64,000 bases of DNA from Scilla litardierei. Its lineage: Eukaryota; Streptophyta; Magnoliopsida; Asparagales; Asparagaceae. A program made the translations under genes and the position numbers. This document shows positions 10,092 to 21,700 of this stretch, piece after piece; position 1 is the first letter of the stretch, and every line of letters begins with the position of its first letter. The stretch spans positions 182,133,051 through 182,197,050 of the forward strand of contig CM061138.1 of NCBI GenBank assembly GCA_030789695.1, read 5' to 3'. Under the pieces are notes generated by a model. That model had not been told where the DNA came from and ran no database searches. It worked only from the letters and a program-made list of their open reading frames with translations.

Positions 10092-11829
10092 TGTTGGATA
10101 TTGGACTCCCCGGATTTGGTTTTGGATGATGAACAAACATAAATATATTGTGAACTAACAATTTGTGAGCGCAGTTATGGAGATCGTCGCCAAACTCATA
10201 TGAACATCCAAAGCGACGTCTCGAGACTTCTCAAAGCACGTGATCGTATGCCTAAAGCTTCGTTGAAGCTTTTGGACCATTTTAGAAGTCATAAAGATTC
10301 GGATCGAAGCTTTCGAAGACGGTTCGTCAAGTTTTATTTATATGTCTTTTAGCTTCGTTCCGTAGAATGTTAAGCCTTGAGTAGGTCTTACATTTTAATT
10401 TTCATATCGCTCCTATCTTAGAGCTAGGAACTAGTAAGAAGTCCATACTAACTTTCCCGAAGCATCGCGCTTCGATTCGCGCCTTCTTGTGCATGTTAGT
10501 TGGTTCAAGAAGAAGAACCAACCGACTAGATGGTGATCTAGTCGGTCGGCAATGCTTCTTGGACCGACTAGCTTGCCTTCTCAATTCTAAGCTCTTTACT
10601 GTTACAGTTAGTCGGTCTACGTTGACTCACCGACCGACTAGTTTGTGAACTAGTCGGTCAGTGATGCTTCTTTGACCGACTAGTTGAGCTTCTACTGTAC
10701 ATGCCTAGTTACTGTTTGTCGTTAGTCGGTCTATGTACATTTGGCGGCCGACTAGTTGATGAACTAGTCGGTCAACTTTTGTTCTTGGACCGACTAATTC
10801 TATTTGCTCTCAGACTATTTGTTTTATCTCTTAGTCGGTCTAAGTTGACTCACCGACCGACTAGTTGTGAAACTAGTCGGTTGTCAAGTGTTCTTTGACC
10901 GACTAGTTTTGTTAGTCTGAACTTCGACCTATTCACTGTTCACCAGTTAGTCGGTCCATGTTGATTGACCGACCGACTAGTTGATGAACTAGTGGGTCAG
11001 TGGTTGTTCTTTGACCGACTAGTTTGGTTCAGAATAGAGCCGTTGGAGCATTAATTGAAACGGTTTTCTCTCTCTCTTTCCTCTAACCTATATATACTTG
11101 TTGAGCTGCATTCATTGCACTCAAGGCTGATATTAAGAGAAGTTTAGAGATCAAAGAGAAATCATTCATTCTCATTCAAAGCTCTTTCACTCCAATCTTG
11201 AATCTCTTCTCACTCTTATTTCAAAAGAGAGATTCATTGATTGTGAGCCTTCCAAGCCAAGTGCTTGATCCTAGGTTACCATCAACCTCATTGCTCTCCA
11301 TCGCTGATCTTCATCTTGGAGCTAGGGTTTGGTGCCTCTTCATCTTCCCCAAAATCCGTTTTGCCCTAAATCGTAAGTTATACTCAAGGCATATGATTTT
11401 GTCGGTAAGCAATTTCTATTTCAATTTACTTTGATATTGTAAATGATTCACTCTCGGTTGTGAGAGTGTGTTTTTGATCCCGGGTTGTGGGAGTCACAAT
11501 TTCATTTGTGTATGATTTGACTTGTGAAGGTTTTTCACAAGTATTTCATAGTGGAAATCTTGAGTTAGGGTTTCTAACTCAAGTATCCGGAGGGGATCCG
11601 GGTGGTTGGGACGTAGGATCACCGGGAACAAGTCGGGGAGACTTGGGTGGATCCGAACCCACTAATATCGTTTGTTTGCGATTGTTTCTTTGTTGTCTAA
11701 CATTTACATTTCCGCATTTCTGCATGTTTGGTAGAGTTTGCAAGGTAATTAGGAATTAGCCTCTTAATTATTTTAAAGTACTATTCACCCCCCTCTAGTA
11801 CTTGTGCAGTAGCTTAGCAGGGCATTACA
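10092..11829 (+). repeat. 3' LTR of the Sirevirus element (1,738 bp)
   Basis: Starts TGTTGG directly after the polypurine tract and ends CATTACA at 11829. It contains the same palindrome array (10530-11020), a TATA box at 11088-11097 and the same U5 as the 5' copy. Its first 399 bp (10092-10490) have no counterpart in the window because the 5' LTR is cut off. Confidence 0.94.
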
Positions 11830-11879
11830 AGCTATTCTAACTTAATTAAATTAAATCCTAAAACCTCTTCCTAATTTTT

Positions 11880-11930
11880 GTCCCACATTGCTCATGATGA
11901 AAGAAGCAGAGCCGGCCTCCTATATAAATA
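11880..11930 (+). promoter_or_regulatory. USE-like element plus TATA box, plus strand
   Basis: GTCCCACATTG at 11880-11890 and TATATAAATA at 11921-11930, with a 30-base gap. Promoter function is inferred only from these motifs. Confidence 0.4.
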
Positions 11931-12549
11931 GGTGGGCACTCCCTTCTTTGTTTCTTGCACCAAGTCACCGATTAAGGAGCTCCGGAATATTTGAGCAAAC
12001 TTAATCGAGACTTAAATTTATTCTCTTCCTCTATAAATTTTCCTGTCCTCCTATCGAGTCCTAGCAAGGCAACGGGGAGGTCCGAATCTGATTCGGAAGT
12101 CTACGACGCGGGTTTACTCAAGTGAAACTTTCTACGGCTAGTGCTGGGCTTGGAGGCAAGGTGCTCTTCAGGAGCTGATCCAGTTCGCGACGAGGAGATA
12201 CACAACGCGGTTCGGGAGGTGTCTCAGATCATGGAGCTCAAGACGGTGCGGAACATCTTGCCTGCTCTAGGGCATGATTCCAGGTGAGTCAATTAATATG
12301 CATTTGGTTTAGATTAGTAGTTAGAACTTTCTCGAGTTGGTCAGACCCAACTAGAGTCAGTAGATTTCCTGGCTTAGGGAATTTTTCCTTAGGGCTATAT
12401 TTATTAAATTGTTTAATAAATTATTTTTCCGCGGTTTATTTTATTTTGTTCGTCCGACTTAGGACGAATAAGTTTAAAATTAGCTCTAAGGGACATTGAA
12501 AATCCCTACATAAGACTTAGTGTGTTTTTCAACGAAGAGAGTGTCACCC

Positions 12550-12600
12550 TATTTATATAGGGAGTCGGCACCTCTCTTTTCGTTGCGAGCAATGTGGGAC
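12550..12600 (-). promoter_or_regulatory. USE-like element plus TATA box, minus strand
   Basis: Mirror image of the module at 11880-11930, with the same 11-mer, the same TATA core and the same 30-base spacing, reading leftward. The downstream direction is the interior shared with the first module. Confidence 0.4.
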
Positions 12601-12730
12601 AAAGATTAAAGAAGATGGATTTAATTTGGCTAATTGAGGTTTAGTAAGCCTTTCACAAAGGCTAACTTCAACGAATTAAATCTCTTCATCCATTAAACTT
12701 TAGACACCAAACAAGCTATCATTTCGAATG

Positions 12731-13740
12731 GCTTCGAATGGTGAACACGTAGGAATGAACGGCGACGAATTCTGACTTCGTTTGACCCCTCAAACAATTG
12801 CCCAAAGATGTGCAAAAAGTCAAATTTTGTAGCCGTCAAAAGGGTTTCAAAAAGCCCTAATTAACTTAAGTTGCGGGCTCGCCCGCTAAGCTTAGCAGAT
12901 GGACCCGCTTGCCCAAGTGGGTCTAACCCACTCTTGCCTTTGACTACTTTTGCATTTTCGGGCTCGTTTGAGCTCAGTTTTGGACGCGGTTTGAACCGGT
13001 GTTTAGACCGGGACGATTTCCTCAGCCAGGTAACCCTTTTTAATGCTTTTTTTCCTACAAATATTTTTGTAACCAATTTACGACACGTTTAATCTTATTT
13101 GCATCGAATGCAACATTGTCCCCATCTACGACTTAGTCTCACAACTGGCTTGTGGACTTAACCATTTCATCATATGAATTCCTCTTAACAATCTTCCTAT
13201 TACTAAGACAAATACTACTCGGTGTGAGACCCTACAGCCTGACCTTACTACAGGTTGGGGCTCGAAACCCCTAGACAACGGTCACCACGAGCAGCAGTTG
13301 TCGTCCCTGTTTCAGAATCATCATAACGTGATCGACACATTGACAAAAGTATTGTTGGGTTCACTTTGGATGTGTCAGTGATGAATACCGTTAGCTATAG
13401 TCCCTTCGTCAAGACTGTGTCTCTGCTGGCCTACGGTACGGTTTACTGTCAAACCCATTAGACAACATTGGTCAGTATACGGCGGTCTTTGTTGTATTCA
13501 CGTTGTACATCTTACAACGTACCCCGGCCGAGGATTAACACAAAGACCGTACTGATCATGTGACACTAACTTCCCTTTAACAGAAGAGACAAATCCCATC
13601 TTAGTCATCTACTCGCCTCGAGAGCTTCAGGTGTAACCCAACCTAAGATCTTTCTACAGGCCTAGCCTTGAAGCTAGATCATAGGTCTAAGCGACACTGT
13701 TCACTCACAGGTTCGTAAGATTGCAATCTTCTTGTTCCAA
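12731..13740. other. No gene recognised
   Basis: Non-repetitive within the window, of mixed composition, without a credible reading frame on either strand. Read leftward it runs on from the LTR-like sequence of 13741-14968 and may belong to the same old insertion. Confidence 0.5.
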
Positions 13741-14968
13741 CGGACATTTTTTTCGGTTTTTTCTTAGCTACTGGCTAATTTCTAATTTTTCTGAAAAATA
13801 TCTATCTAATTAAAAGATTTGATTTTTCTAGCCTAATTTTGTCTTCACTTATTTTTCAATTAAAGATGGTGATCTCCCGGTTCAAACAGACATTTTTGCG
13901 TATTTTACTTAGCTCGGAGCTATTTTCTGTATTTTCTGGAAGATATGCGGCTATCTCCGATGGGCCATAGCGATAGGCGGTGACATATGTGTCGCGGGTC
14001 GGTGGCGGATTCGGCGATGGGCCACGGCGATCTCCGAGGCGGCGGGTGTGGCTCAGGCGGTGGCGGAAAAGGGTGCAGTGCTCGGGGGAGAGAGGGCATG
14101 GCTGCATGCATGGGGAGCCGCTGTCGTTTGCGTTGGAGCACGGAGAGGGTGGCGGAGCAGAGGAGGGTGGCGAGGTGAGCAGAGGCGGCGACAGATGTGT
14201 TGGGAGGCGTTGCTACGGTGGCGCCGAGAGTAAGCGGCAAAGTGAGTAGGGTGTTGGCTTGTGTGGGTTCGGGTCGGGGTGAGGGATATATGAGGGGAGG
14301 GTAGAGGATGTGGTTCCGTGCTTGGGGGAGAGAAAATAACGATATGATGATGATGATGATGATGCTGCTGCTTAAGCTGGAGGAGGAGGAATAGAGTTTG
14401 GGGAGAGCAGCGAGATGACTTGGCTTTTGCTGAGTGCCAATCGTAGGAGTAGTTATATAGGATAATATACTATAATATATTATAAAAACCTAATTAATAG
14501 GGTCATTAATGGAGCAGATGGTGGTTAAAACTTTTTACTAAGTGAAGAAAAGAGGTTTAGCAATTTCCTCGTGGGTTGCCATCCGGTAGGTTATGTAGGT
14601 GATTAACGTAATTATGGTAAGGTAATTAGTAATTAGTGAAAGTAAAAATTGTAAGTAGTAGATGTAATAATATAATAATATTATTATAATATTAAAATAC
14701 CAATTTTCACATAAGACTTCGAAAAATTACAAAAAAATAGCCACGTGGTCGTATCATTGCGAGGATCATGAAACTGAAGTCAATTTTAAGATTTGAGCGA
14801 CAAAAAATAGAAAAAAAATCATTTACTCATTTTGAACTTGTTTGAAATCATTTTGTTACGGAAAGACGTGCACAGCGATAACAGACAGTTACAAATATAT
14901 TCATACAGAATATTTATAAAATTTTTATAATTATGAAACATTTCTTAAAGTGGTTAGGGGTATTACAC
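13741..14968 (-). repeat. Possible minus-strand LTR fragment
   Basis: Read on the minus strand it begins TGTAATACCCC at about 14968, a typical start for gypsy-type plant LTRs. An AT-rich stretch follows, then CCTATATAAC (about 14460, possible TATA), a CT-rich leader with a short CAT/CAG repeat (14342-14370), and a GC-rich stretch (13930-14260). The same AT-rich-then-GC-rich order occurs in the LTRs at 28522 and 33058, without sequence identity that I can see. No partner LTR was found in the window. Long minus and plus frames in the GC-rich part are composition artefacts. Confidence 0.35.
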
Positions 14969-15540
14969 ACTCCCCTCCCCCCTCAACACATTCCCCCTCA
15001 TCCACTCGTTCGCCAAGGAGAGGGGGAATGAAGATGAGGGGATAGAGTGAGGGTGGGTGTGGTGCGACCGTGACGACGGATGTAGGGAGGGGGAGGAATA
15101 AAAAGGGGGAGGAAGAGGAGCAAATTGGGAGGATGCGGTTTCAGGAGCCGTCGGGGCGTCGACGGACGAAGGGAGGGGGAGAAATGAAGAGGGAAGAAGA
15201 GGAGGGAGTGGGGATGGCTACGCGAGGGGAGGGGTTGCTGCATGAATGTGGTGGCGTGTGGCGATGTTGGGGCTGCGTGGATGCCGCGGCAGCGGCGAAG
15301 TGGGGGAGGAGGATGAAGAGGAGAGGGTAATATGTGAATATGGTCTAGTATGTAAATTAAAAAAATGATTTTTAAATTAAAATTAGGTTGGGTGTGCGAA
15401 AGTGGTCGGTGGAGAGAGCAATTTGGGTCTGTGCGCATTGTAACTCCCGTATACAAAGCAATTAGGTGTGTGTGTAAAGTGGTTTGTGTGCAAAGCAATT
15501 TCACTGGGTATACAGTCTAGCGTTCTCGTCTCGTTTCTTC
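14969..15540. other. Upstream region of the mitochondrial carrier gene
   Basis: Purine-rich (15000-15330) then AT-rich, without recognisable coding. It should contain the promoter of the gene that starts at 15598. I see no convincing TATA box. A GA dinucleotide run (15580-15595) lies just before the start codon in the untranslated leader. Confidence 0.4.
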
Positions 15541-15597
15541 CTTTCTCATGGACTCAAGGTCTGGCCATCAACCTGAAACGAGAGAGAGAGAGAGATA

Positions 15598-15714
15598 ATG
15601 GCTGATTTCTTCAAAGATCACATTTTTGTAGGCCACGCAGTCGCCGCATGTGGCTCTATCGCACTCACGTCCTCACTCAGTCATCCCATCGACACCCTCA
15701 AGACTCTCCTTCAA
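15598..15714 (+). CDS. Mitochondrial carrier exon 1 (39 codons)
   Basis: ATG follows a GA-rich leader (AGAGATAATGG). It encodes [20 protein letters not shown] and on to [11 protein letters not shown], the first helix and the first carrier signature. It ends in phase 0 at CAA/GTATTT. Confidence 0.9.
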
Positions 15715-18700
15715 GTATTTCTCTTTATTTCCAGTGATTTCTTGGTTATTTTATCTTTTAGATGGAAAAAAAAATTGATTTGTTTATACTTATGGTCAGC
15801 TTGGTGCTGGGGCTTCTCAACAATTGCGCTTTTCTCAAGTGCTGGATCGAGTTCGGTCTGTATCAGGACGTTCATGTACACTTTGTACGGAAAAACACAG
15901 AGATGAGACTTAATTTGTACATAAAAACCTCAATCTCTTATGCTTGTGATGTTGCTTGTTTACAATATCTGTTTGTGCGCTACTAAACACTTCATCTATT
16001 TTCTGATGTCTCAGTTTTTATTTCAACCATTGAACTCGATTTTTGTTACACTTACTATGTAAAGTGCTAGAACTCATAACAACAGAACTGAAATCAATTA
16101 CAGAATTGATTTAATCAAAATTGATGTCAAAAGGAGCATGCATCCTACACTGATAGCATCCATTTGTATTACAGAGCTGGACAGATCTGTAGAATTTCAC
16201 AAGAGTCTTCATTTATACCATAAAATGCATCCCATTAACATGTGCTATTTTTTTTTCTAGTGATAAGTTTTAATTTTTTTATTTGTTTTCATTGGGAATC
16301 ATATTTATTTCCGGATTGACACTTCACGACCAGTATTGTTAATGATTGTAGGAGTGAATTATCAATGTGAGTTTGGATGCTAATAGTATATTCATTGATG
16401 CTATTTGAGAACAACAATGATACTGTGATATTGTATGCCATTAAGATTGAATATATATGAAGTATAGTTTTGCATGAACAATATGTAGATGACGATAGTG
16501 GTTTCAAAGATGAACATGTGTGTGTTTATTGAAGAAATGTGCAAGTAATCTTTATATGGCAATGTCATACTAGTTGCAAAAATTACATTACGGCTAGCCT
16601 GCTATCAATAAAACGATAGAGATAGATACATATGCACCCTAAAAGGCGTAAAATTTGAGGTGAAGTTATGATGGAGAAGGTGCATCACATGTAAAATGTA
16701 AAAGTCAAATAGCCAGTCACGAGATATGTTTACAAACTTCATGGAAAAGAAAGTTCAGCTATTAATCTTCAATGGGGAATGTGCATGACTATCCATTCTT
16801 AAACTTGAGGGGAGGTGTTGTTGATGTTTGTAAAGGGAAATTTTCCGTTGCAAAAACTTCCTCACGAGAAAACCATGAGAACAGTATTTTTTGATGGTTT
16901 TTCTTGATCTAAACCATTGGCTATGATTTACACATCCAAATACCACTCACCAAAGAAAAAAATCCCTTAATCGGATCGGTGCATGATGTTTTATTATTAT
17001 GAAATCATTAAATTTGTAACGACCTAATCGAGGGTTAAATGATTATATGGTTCATTCATATTTTTTTATTGAGCTATATATATGTAGGGATTAATTCTCA
17101 AATATTTTTGAAAAAATCTTAAAAAGTTTTCGCATGGTGATCTGGTGCAAAGTGTTCGCACCAGATCACCCCATACACACACATATCTATCTTGTTATTT
17201 GTGTAGTAATAGCCTTGCAAGCTCACAAGATCTCAAACAATGAGCCGTTAGATAGTTGAGTGTTGCCATTGTGAACTTGGCAATGCTATAACATTGAAAT
17301 TTTAAGTTCAGCTCAATTTATTTTGTTTGTAAAAACTAAATTCTTATATATGTAGTACACGCAATACCCAAAAAATTATTTGGTGGACAATGTGAGGATA
17401 TTTGTTTTTTATTTTTTATTGGGCAATTGGTTCAAATTCCATAGGTTGTTCCTGTCACGAAGCTCCTTTTTTGGAAAGAAGGAATGAAGACAATACAAAT
17501 GGACTTTATTGGACATTTTGGGTTGTTAGACTTATAGTCGATAACGTTTCCATGAAACCGAGACTTTAAAATATGGATTTTTCGTCGCTGATTTTTTTGT
17601 TGCCTAAACACACTCCTTTTTCATTTGTGAAGAAGATAATAGCCAGTTGACTCATAGTCATTTAAATTTGGGTTGTTATTAATTGTGAAGTACTGGACAA
17701 TTAAACACCCAATCACATGTATAGATAGATCTATGTCATGTCAAGTTCATTATAGCATAGAAGGTTTCTATATCATGTTTTACTCTTGTACGATTGGGGT
17801 CCTTGTTCCACATGCCTTCTACATGTCGATTCATTGATGCATTATTACACTTAAATTGGTTAGGTCGATCCATAGATATACGGTTACTTTCATATTGCAT
17901 CAAAATCTATTGAAATTAAGTACGTGTTCAACTGTAATCACTATACTACAAATTCAATATACATGTATATGTATGTACACACTCGTGCACACGTGTGATT
18001 CAAGTGACACTATACTGCATATTCGATATAATTGTATATGTATATATATGCACGCGTGTGCTGAGATACTTTTTAAAAGGTATTTTCACTTATAAGTAAA
18101 AAAAATACACCAAGAATATGTGCATTCGTGTGATTGAGATGAAATGAAGGTATTTTCACTTTTAAGTGAACGTTATACTAAAGCTTCATCAAATACACAA
18201 ATCTATATCAAGGACATTTATGGACAATCCATATGGACAATCCATAGCATTTGTTAGGGAAAAGAAATACATTGTTAATCATATTGGGCCTATCAAGCGG
18301 ACCCCAATCAATTAAATTTTATCATACTCACCAAATGAGCATTAAGCTACCAAATGAGCATTAAGCTAACAAAAGTAGCGTGGCGATTATGCTATGTATT
18401 GGTAGCAATTATTTGCCTATTATGAGTTGGGAAACCATAAAATTCTTTAGTGAGGAAACATGAAAAAGCTTTTGGAAATGAATATCTAAGCAAAGTGGAG
18501 CTAAAAGCCTAAAACCCAAGTCTTTGGCAATGGCTAGCAACATGAACATGTATATATATTAGCCTTAGGCATGTGCGGTGCACATGATGTAGTTTTAATA
18601 AAAAACAATTATATGACAATAATAAAACAATATCAGTAATAATATATTTTGAACATAGCTTATATAGTTTTGGACAACCGTCAAGCCTAATTTTGAAATT

Positions 18701-21700
18701 AGGACCGCATAACTTACAATATTGTTTAACTTTGAAATTAGTCTTATTAATGGCTTAACGACGATGATGAACCAATTTTAATCAAACCATTCTTAATTAC
18801 TTAATGCTAAATTTTCATACAAAAATAAGAAATCTTAATCAATTAACTATTTTACTTATAAAACTAATTTTAACTATTTAATTAGATTGGCATCCTAATT
18901 AAAAATTCTTAATTAATTCAATCCTTTAGGTTTTTTGTTTGAAAAAAATTCAAAAGAATTTTTAATTATACTTAATTTCGTATTTTGTGGCTTTACTAAT
19001 CTGTTAAAAATTCGTAATTACTCGATCCTAGCCAAATAGTTAGTTACAATTATGTTCCCATTTGATGGAGGGGGTTTGAACAAATTAAAAATTCATGATT
19101 AATTAATCTATTAAAATCAAATAATTTTTTAAGCAGTCCAAATCAAACTGGAATTCTTAAGCATAAATGAAATATAATTTGAAGGTCTTTTTTCATGGAA
19201 TAAATTAGGGATCATGTATATGAATTGTCAGCTTATTTTGCCTAAATGAGTTGCTAAGAGAGGACAATATGGAGGTCAGCCTTATTTGTCCCATTGAACT
19301 GGGAAATGCAGGGGTATCCATAAATCCCTATCACTATGGCTCATTTTGATTGAATAGGCTACCTGATCATACCCACCTTCTCTTTAAAATTAGTTTCTAA
19401 ACTCTAATGCCCTACAATTCCATATAATTAATATTTGGATGTGATAGAATTAAGGAGATGCAACAGTTTATCATGATAAATCCCTAATAAGATATAAATG
19501 AAATACAAGTAGAATTCAAAGAAATTAATTAATTTAAATTCAATTTCCAAGCCCAAATATTATGAAAACATTTATGAGGAATAACAAATTCATGAAAATT
19601 ACATAAGAGATAAAGATATTACTTCGACTTGCAAATCAGTTGTAGAAAACCATGCAAGAAGAGCCAAGCTCATCTCATCTCTTCTCATCTTTCATCGCCA
19701 CAAAAAACTAGAAGGGGATTTGGTTGTATACGAGATATTATATAAGTAATCAATATAAACTTGAAAGGACATCTATCCTTTTAGTATAAGAAATCCTTTT
19801 AAGATCAGTGACTCTAGAAATCTCTAGAAATATCTTAAAATACTCATCTTCTGATCTAACCTAGAATCATTAATAGAAATAGAAAGTTGATATGGTCAAT
19901 TTAGGTTCATGAATCCTTCTCAAACTTTATTGACTGCAAAAATTTCTCCAAGTACTCATTCTCTGACCAAACCTAAAAGCTGAAGGAGGGGTTAAAAGAG
20001 AAGAGAGATGAATAATGAAGGAGGGGTTAAAAGAGAAGAGAGATGAATAATGAAAGATGGGTCAAGAGAGACGAAGATTGGTGCAATGGCTGAAGGGGTG
20101 CATGGGTTCGCCGAGGAGAGAGATCTAGTTGGGTTTATTGAGAATCAAGGGAGATTAGTTAAACAAGTAGAGTATAGTGGGTCGGTCTTGTTCTAATGGG
20201 TCGAAATAAGGGACTAAAGAAAGAAAAAAAGGAATGTGAGGAAAGGAGAATAAGAAAAAAAATTGAAGTCCTAAGGAAACCGCGTACCTAGCCTTTAGGG
20301 CTATGTCAAGGCATCCCACTTATTGACCATTTGTTGTGCTGCAATTTATATGCTAAATTTTAAGCTAATATTATATCCATATATAGCATGAGAAATATGG
20401 CCGTTAGGTGCCCAAAGGGGGAATCCCTCCTATGCCCGGTTAAAAATTCCATTTCATAATTTTTTGGGCGACATGCAATGTTCATTCATTTTGATCATTG
20501 TATTCTAAATTCGATATGCCAAAGATACAGCAAACCTAAAGGGTCTTGCTCCTTAATCTAATCATTGCAAATTTAATATTTTTAGCTAATCTTTATATTC
20601 TAAATTCGATATGCGCATTTGTTATGCAGCAAAATATATGCGTAAGTTCAGATATATTATATCCATAGATAGCATGAGAAATATGGGCGTTAGGTGCCCA
20701 AGGAGGAATTCCCTCCTATGCCTTGTTAAAAATTCCACTTCATAATTTTTTTTGGATGATGGACACTGATTATTTTGATCTTCTTATTCTAAATTCGATA
20801 CGCCAACCTGAAGGGTCTTGTCCTAATCTATCATTGCAAATTTAATAGTTTCACAGCAATATGACTTTTTTTGCAAGGATTATATCAACGAGAAAACGAG
20901 AAAACATGATGTGCATTCTGGTTTTGGTGTGTTGGGGGTTTATACTATGAAGATCAATGCGAACGTTTCTGATCATCTAAAAAATTCGTGAAAGTGTAGA
21001 CTTTCTAACGAGGGCGTATGAGGGAATTCCTCATTGGGTAGCCGACACCCATATTCTCATATAGTTTACATGAGTGTGAATATGTGATATATGATAAAAA
21101 TCGACTGTCAAAATTTATCCAGAAACATCAATGGTCAATATCCTCTGTTAACAGACAAAAATTGGTAGAACTAGCTCTTTTTGTTGTCGTATAGATACAC
21201 ACACATTTTTTTGAATGATACGTCATTTTCATTTATGGGAGATTATGTACAGATGTGGATCATATAATACTCTTAGGAATTACTCCTATATTTTTCAACG
21301 CACTCATGATACATTCACTTGCACTCTCCCTCACTTTCATGTGGAAACATACTCTTTTACAGCAACTACATCCGACTGAGCTCAAATATATTGTAGAAGA
21401 ATATGTACCAAGGTCCTTTACCAATCCCAGTTTACAGGAATGTACACGTTTGATCTATGTATAGATCTTTTGACAGAGCATTGGATGGTGGTAGTCCTGG
21501 TAACTCGTCAAATTGCCTCTTGAATCTAACTTTGAGGTAGCTAACACAATCAAATATTCTCCTGTTTCTTTCTTGCCATGAGCGCCAAATAATGGTTGCT
21601 AGAGCAATCTTCATAAGCTACTTTGAACACCATTTTTGTTGCAAATTTACAATTTCTTTATGCAGGCCACTAGTTTTCCTTTGGCTTAGCCAAACTGTAC

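Larger units (their letters stand above)
1..11829 (+). mobile_element. Sirevirus-type Ty1/copia LTR retrotransposon (5' LTR cut by window edge)
   Basis: A single element in which the sequence from position 1 to 1341 is repeated at 10491-11829, giving the two LTRs. Order inside is PBS, gag, protease-integrase-RT-RNase H (copia order, integrase before RT), a third ORF, several polypurine tracts, 3' LTR. The integrase-before-RT order fixes it as Ty1/copia. Multiple polypurine tracts, palindrome-rich LTRs and an extra ORF after pol are known marks of the Sirevirus lineage. The 3' LTR starts at 10092, so about 399 bp of the 5' LTR lie upstream of the window and the full element would be near 12.2 kb. 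The upstream target duplication cannot be checked. LTRs are roughly 97% identical by eye, which suggests a moderately recent insertion. gag, pol and ORF3 all carry disabling changes. Confidence 0.92.
11830..12730. other. Unassigned repeat-derived DNA with two opposed promoter-like modules
   Basis: 11880-11890 is GTCCCACATTG, followed after 30 bases by TATATAAATA (11921-11930). The complementary arrangement lies at 12590-12600 (same 11-mer on the minus strand) and 12550-12559 (TATA on the minus strand), also 30 bases apart. The flanks are also similar in inverted orientation (AATTAAATCC and AATTTTTGTCCCACATTGCTC-like). Between them, 12100-12290 is a G-rich leader-like stretch ending in a good splice donor (CAG/GTGAGT near 12282). 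The 11-mer plus TATA resembles the upstream element and TATA of plant snRNA promoters, but no snRNA follows. An LTR-derived inverted pair is more likely. Confidence 0.45.

Noticed and set aside
11880..12600. Plant snRNA gene
   Set aside because: The promoter motifs fit, but neither downstream side contains recognisable U1, U2, U4, U5, U6 or U3 sequence.
14998..15504. 168-codon minus-strand ORF upstream of the carrier gene
   Set aside because: His/Pro/Leu-rich translation of a purine-rich stretch, overlapping an equally open plus frame. No family resemblance.
15762..15986. ORF overlapping carrier exon 2 in another frame
   Set aside because: The carrier frame with splice sites explains the region; this frame has no family match.
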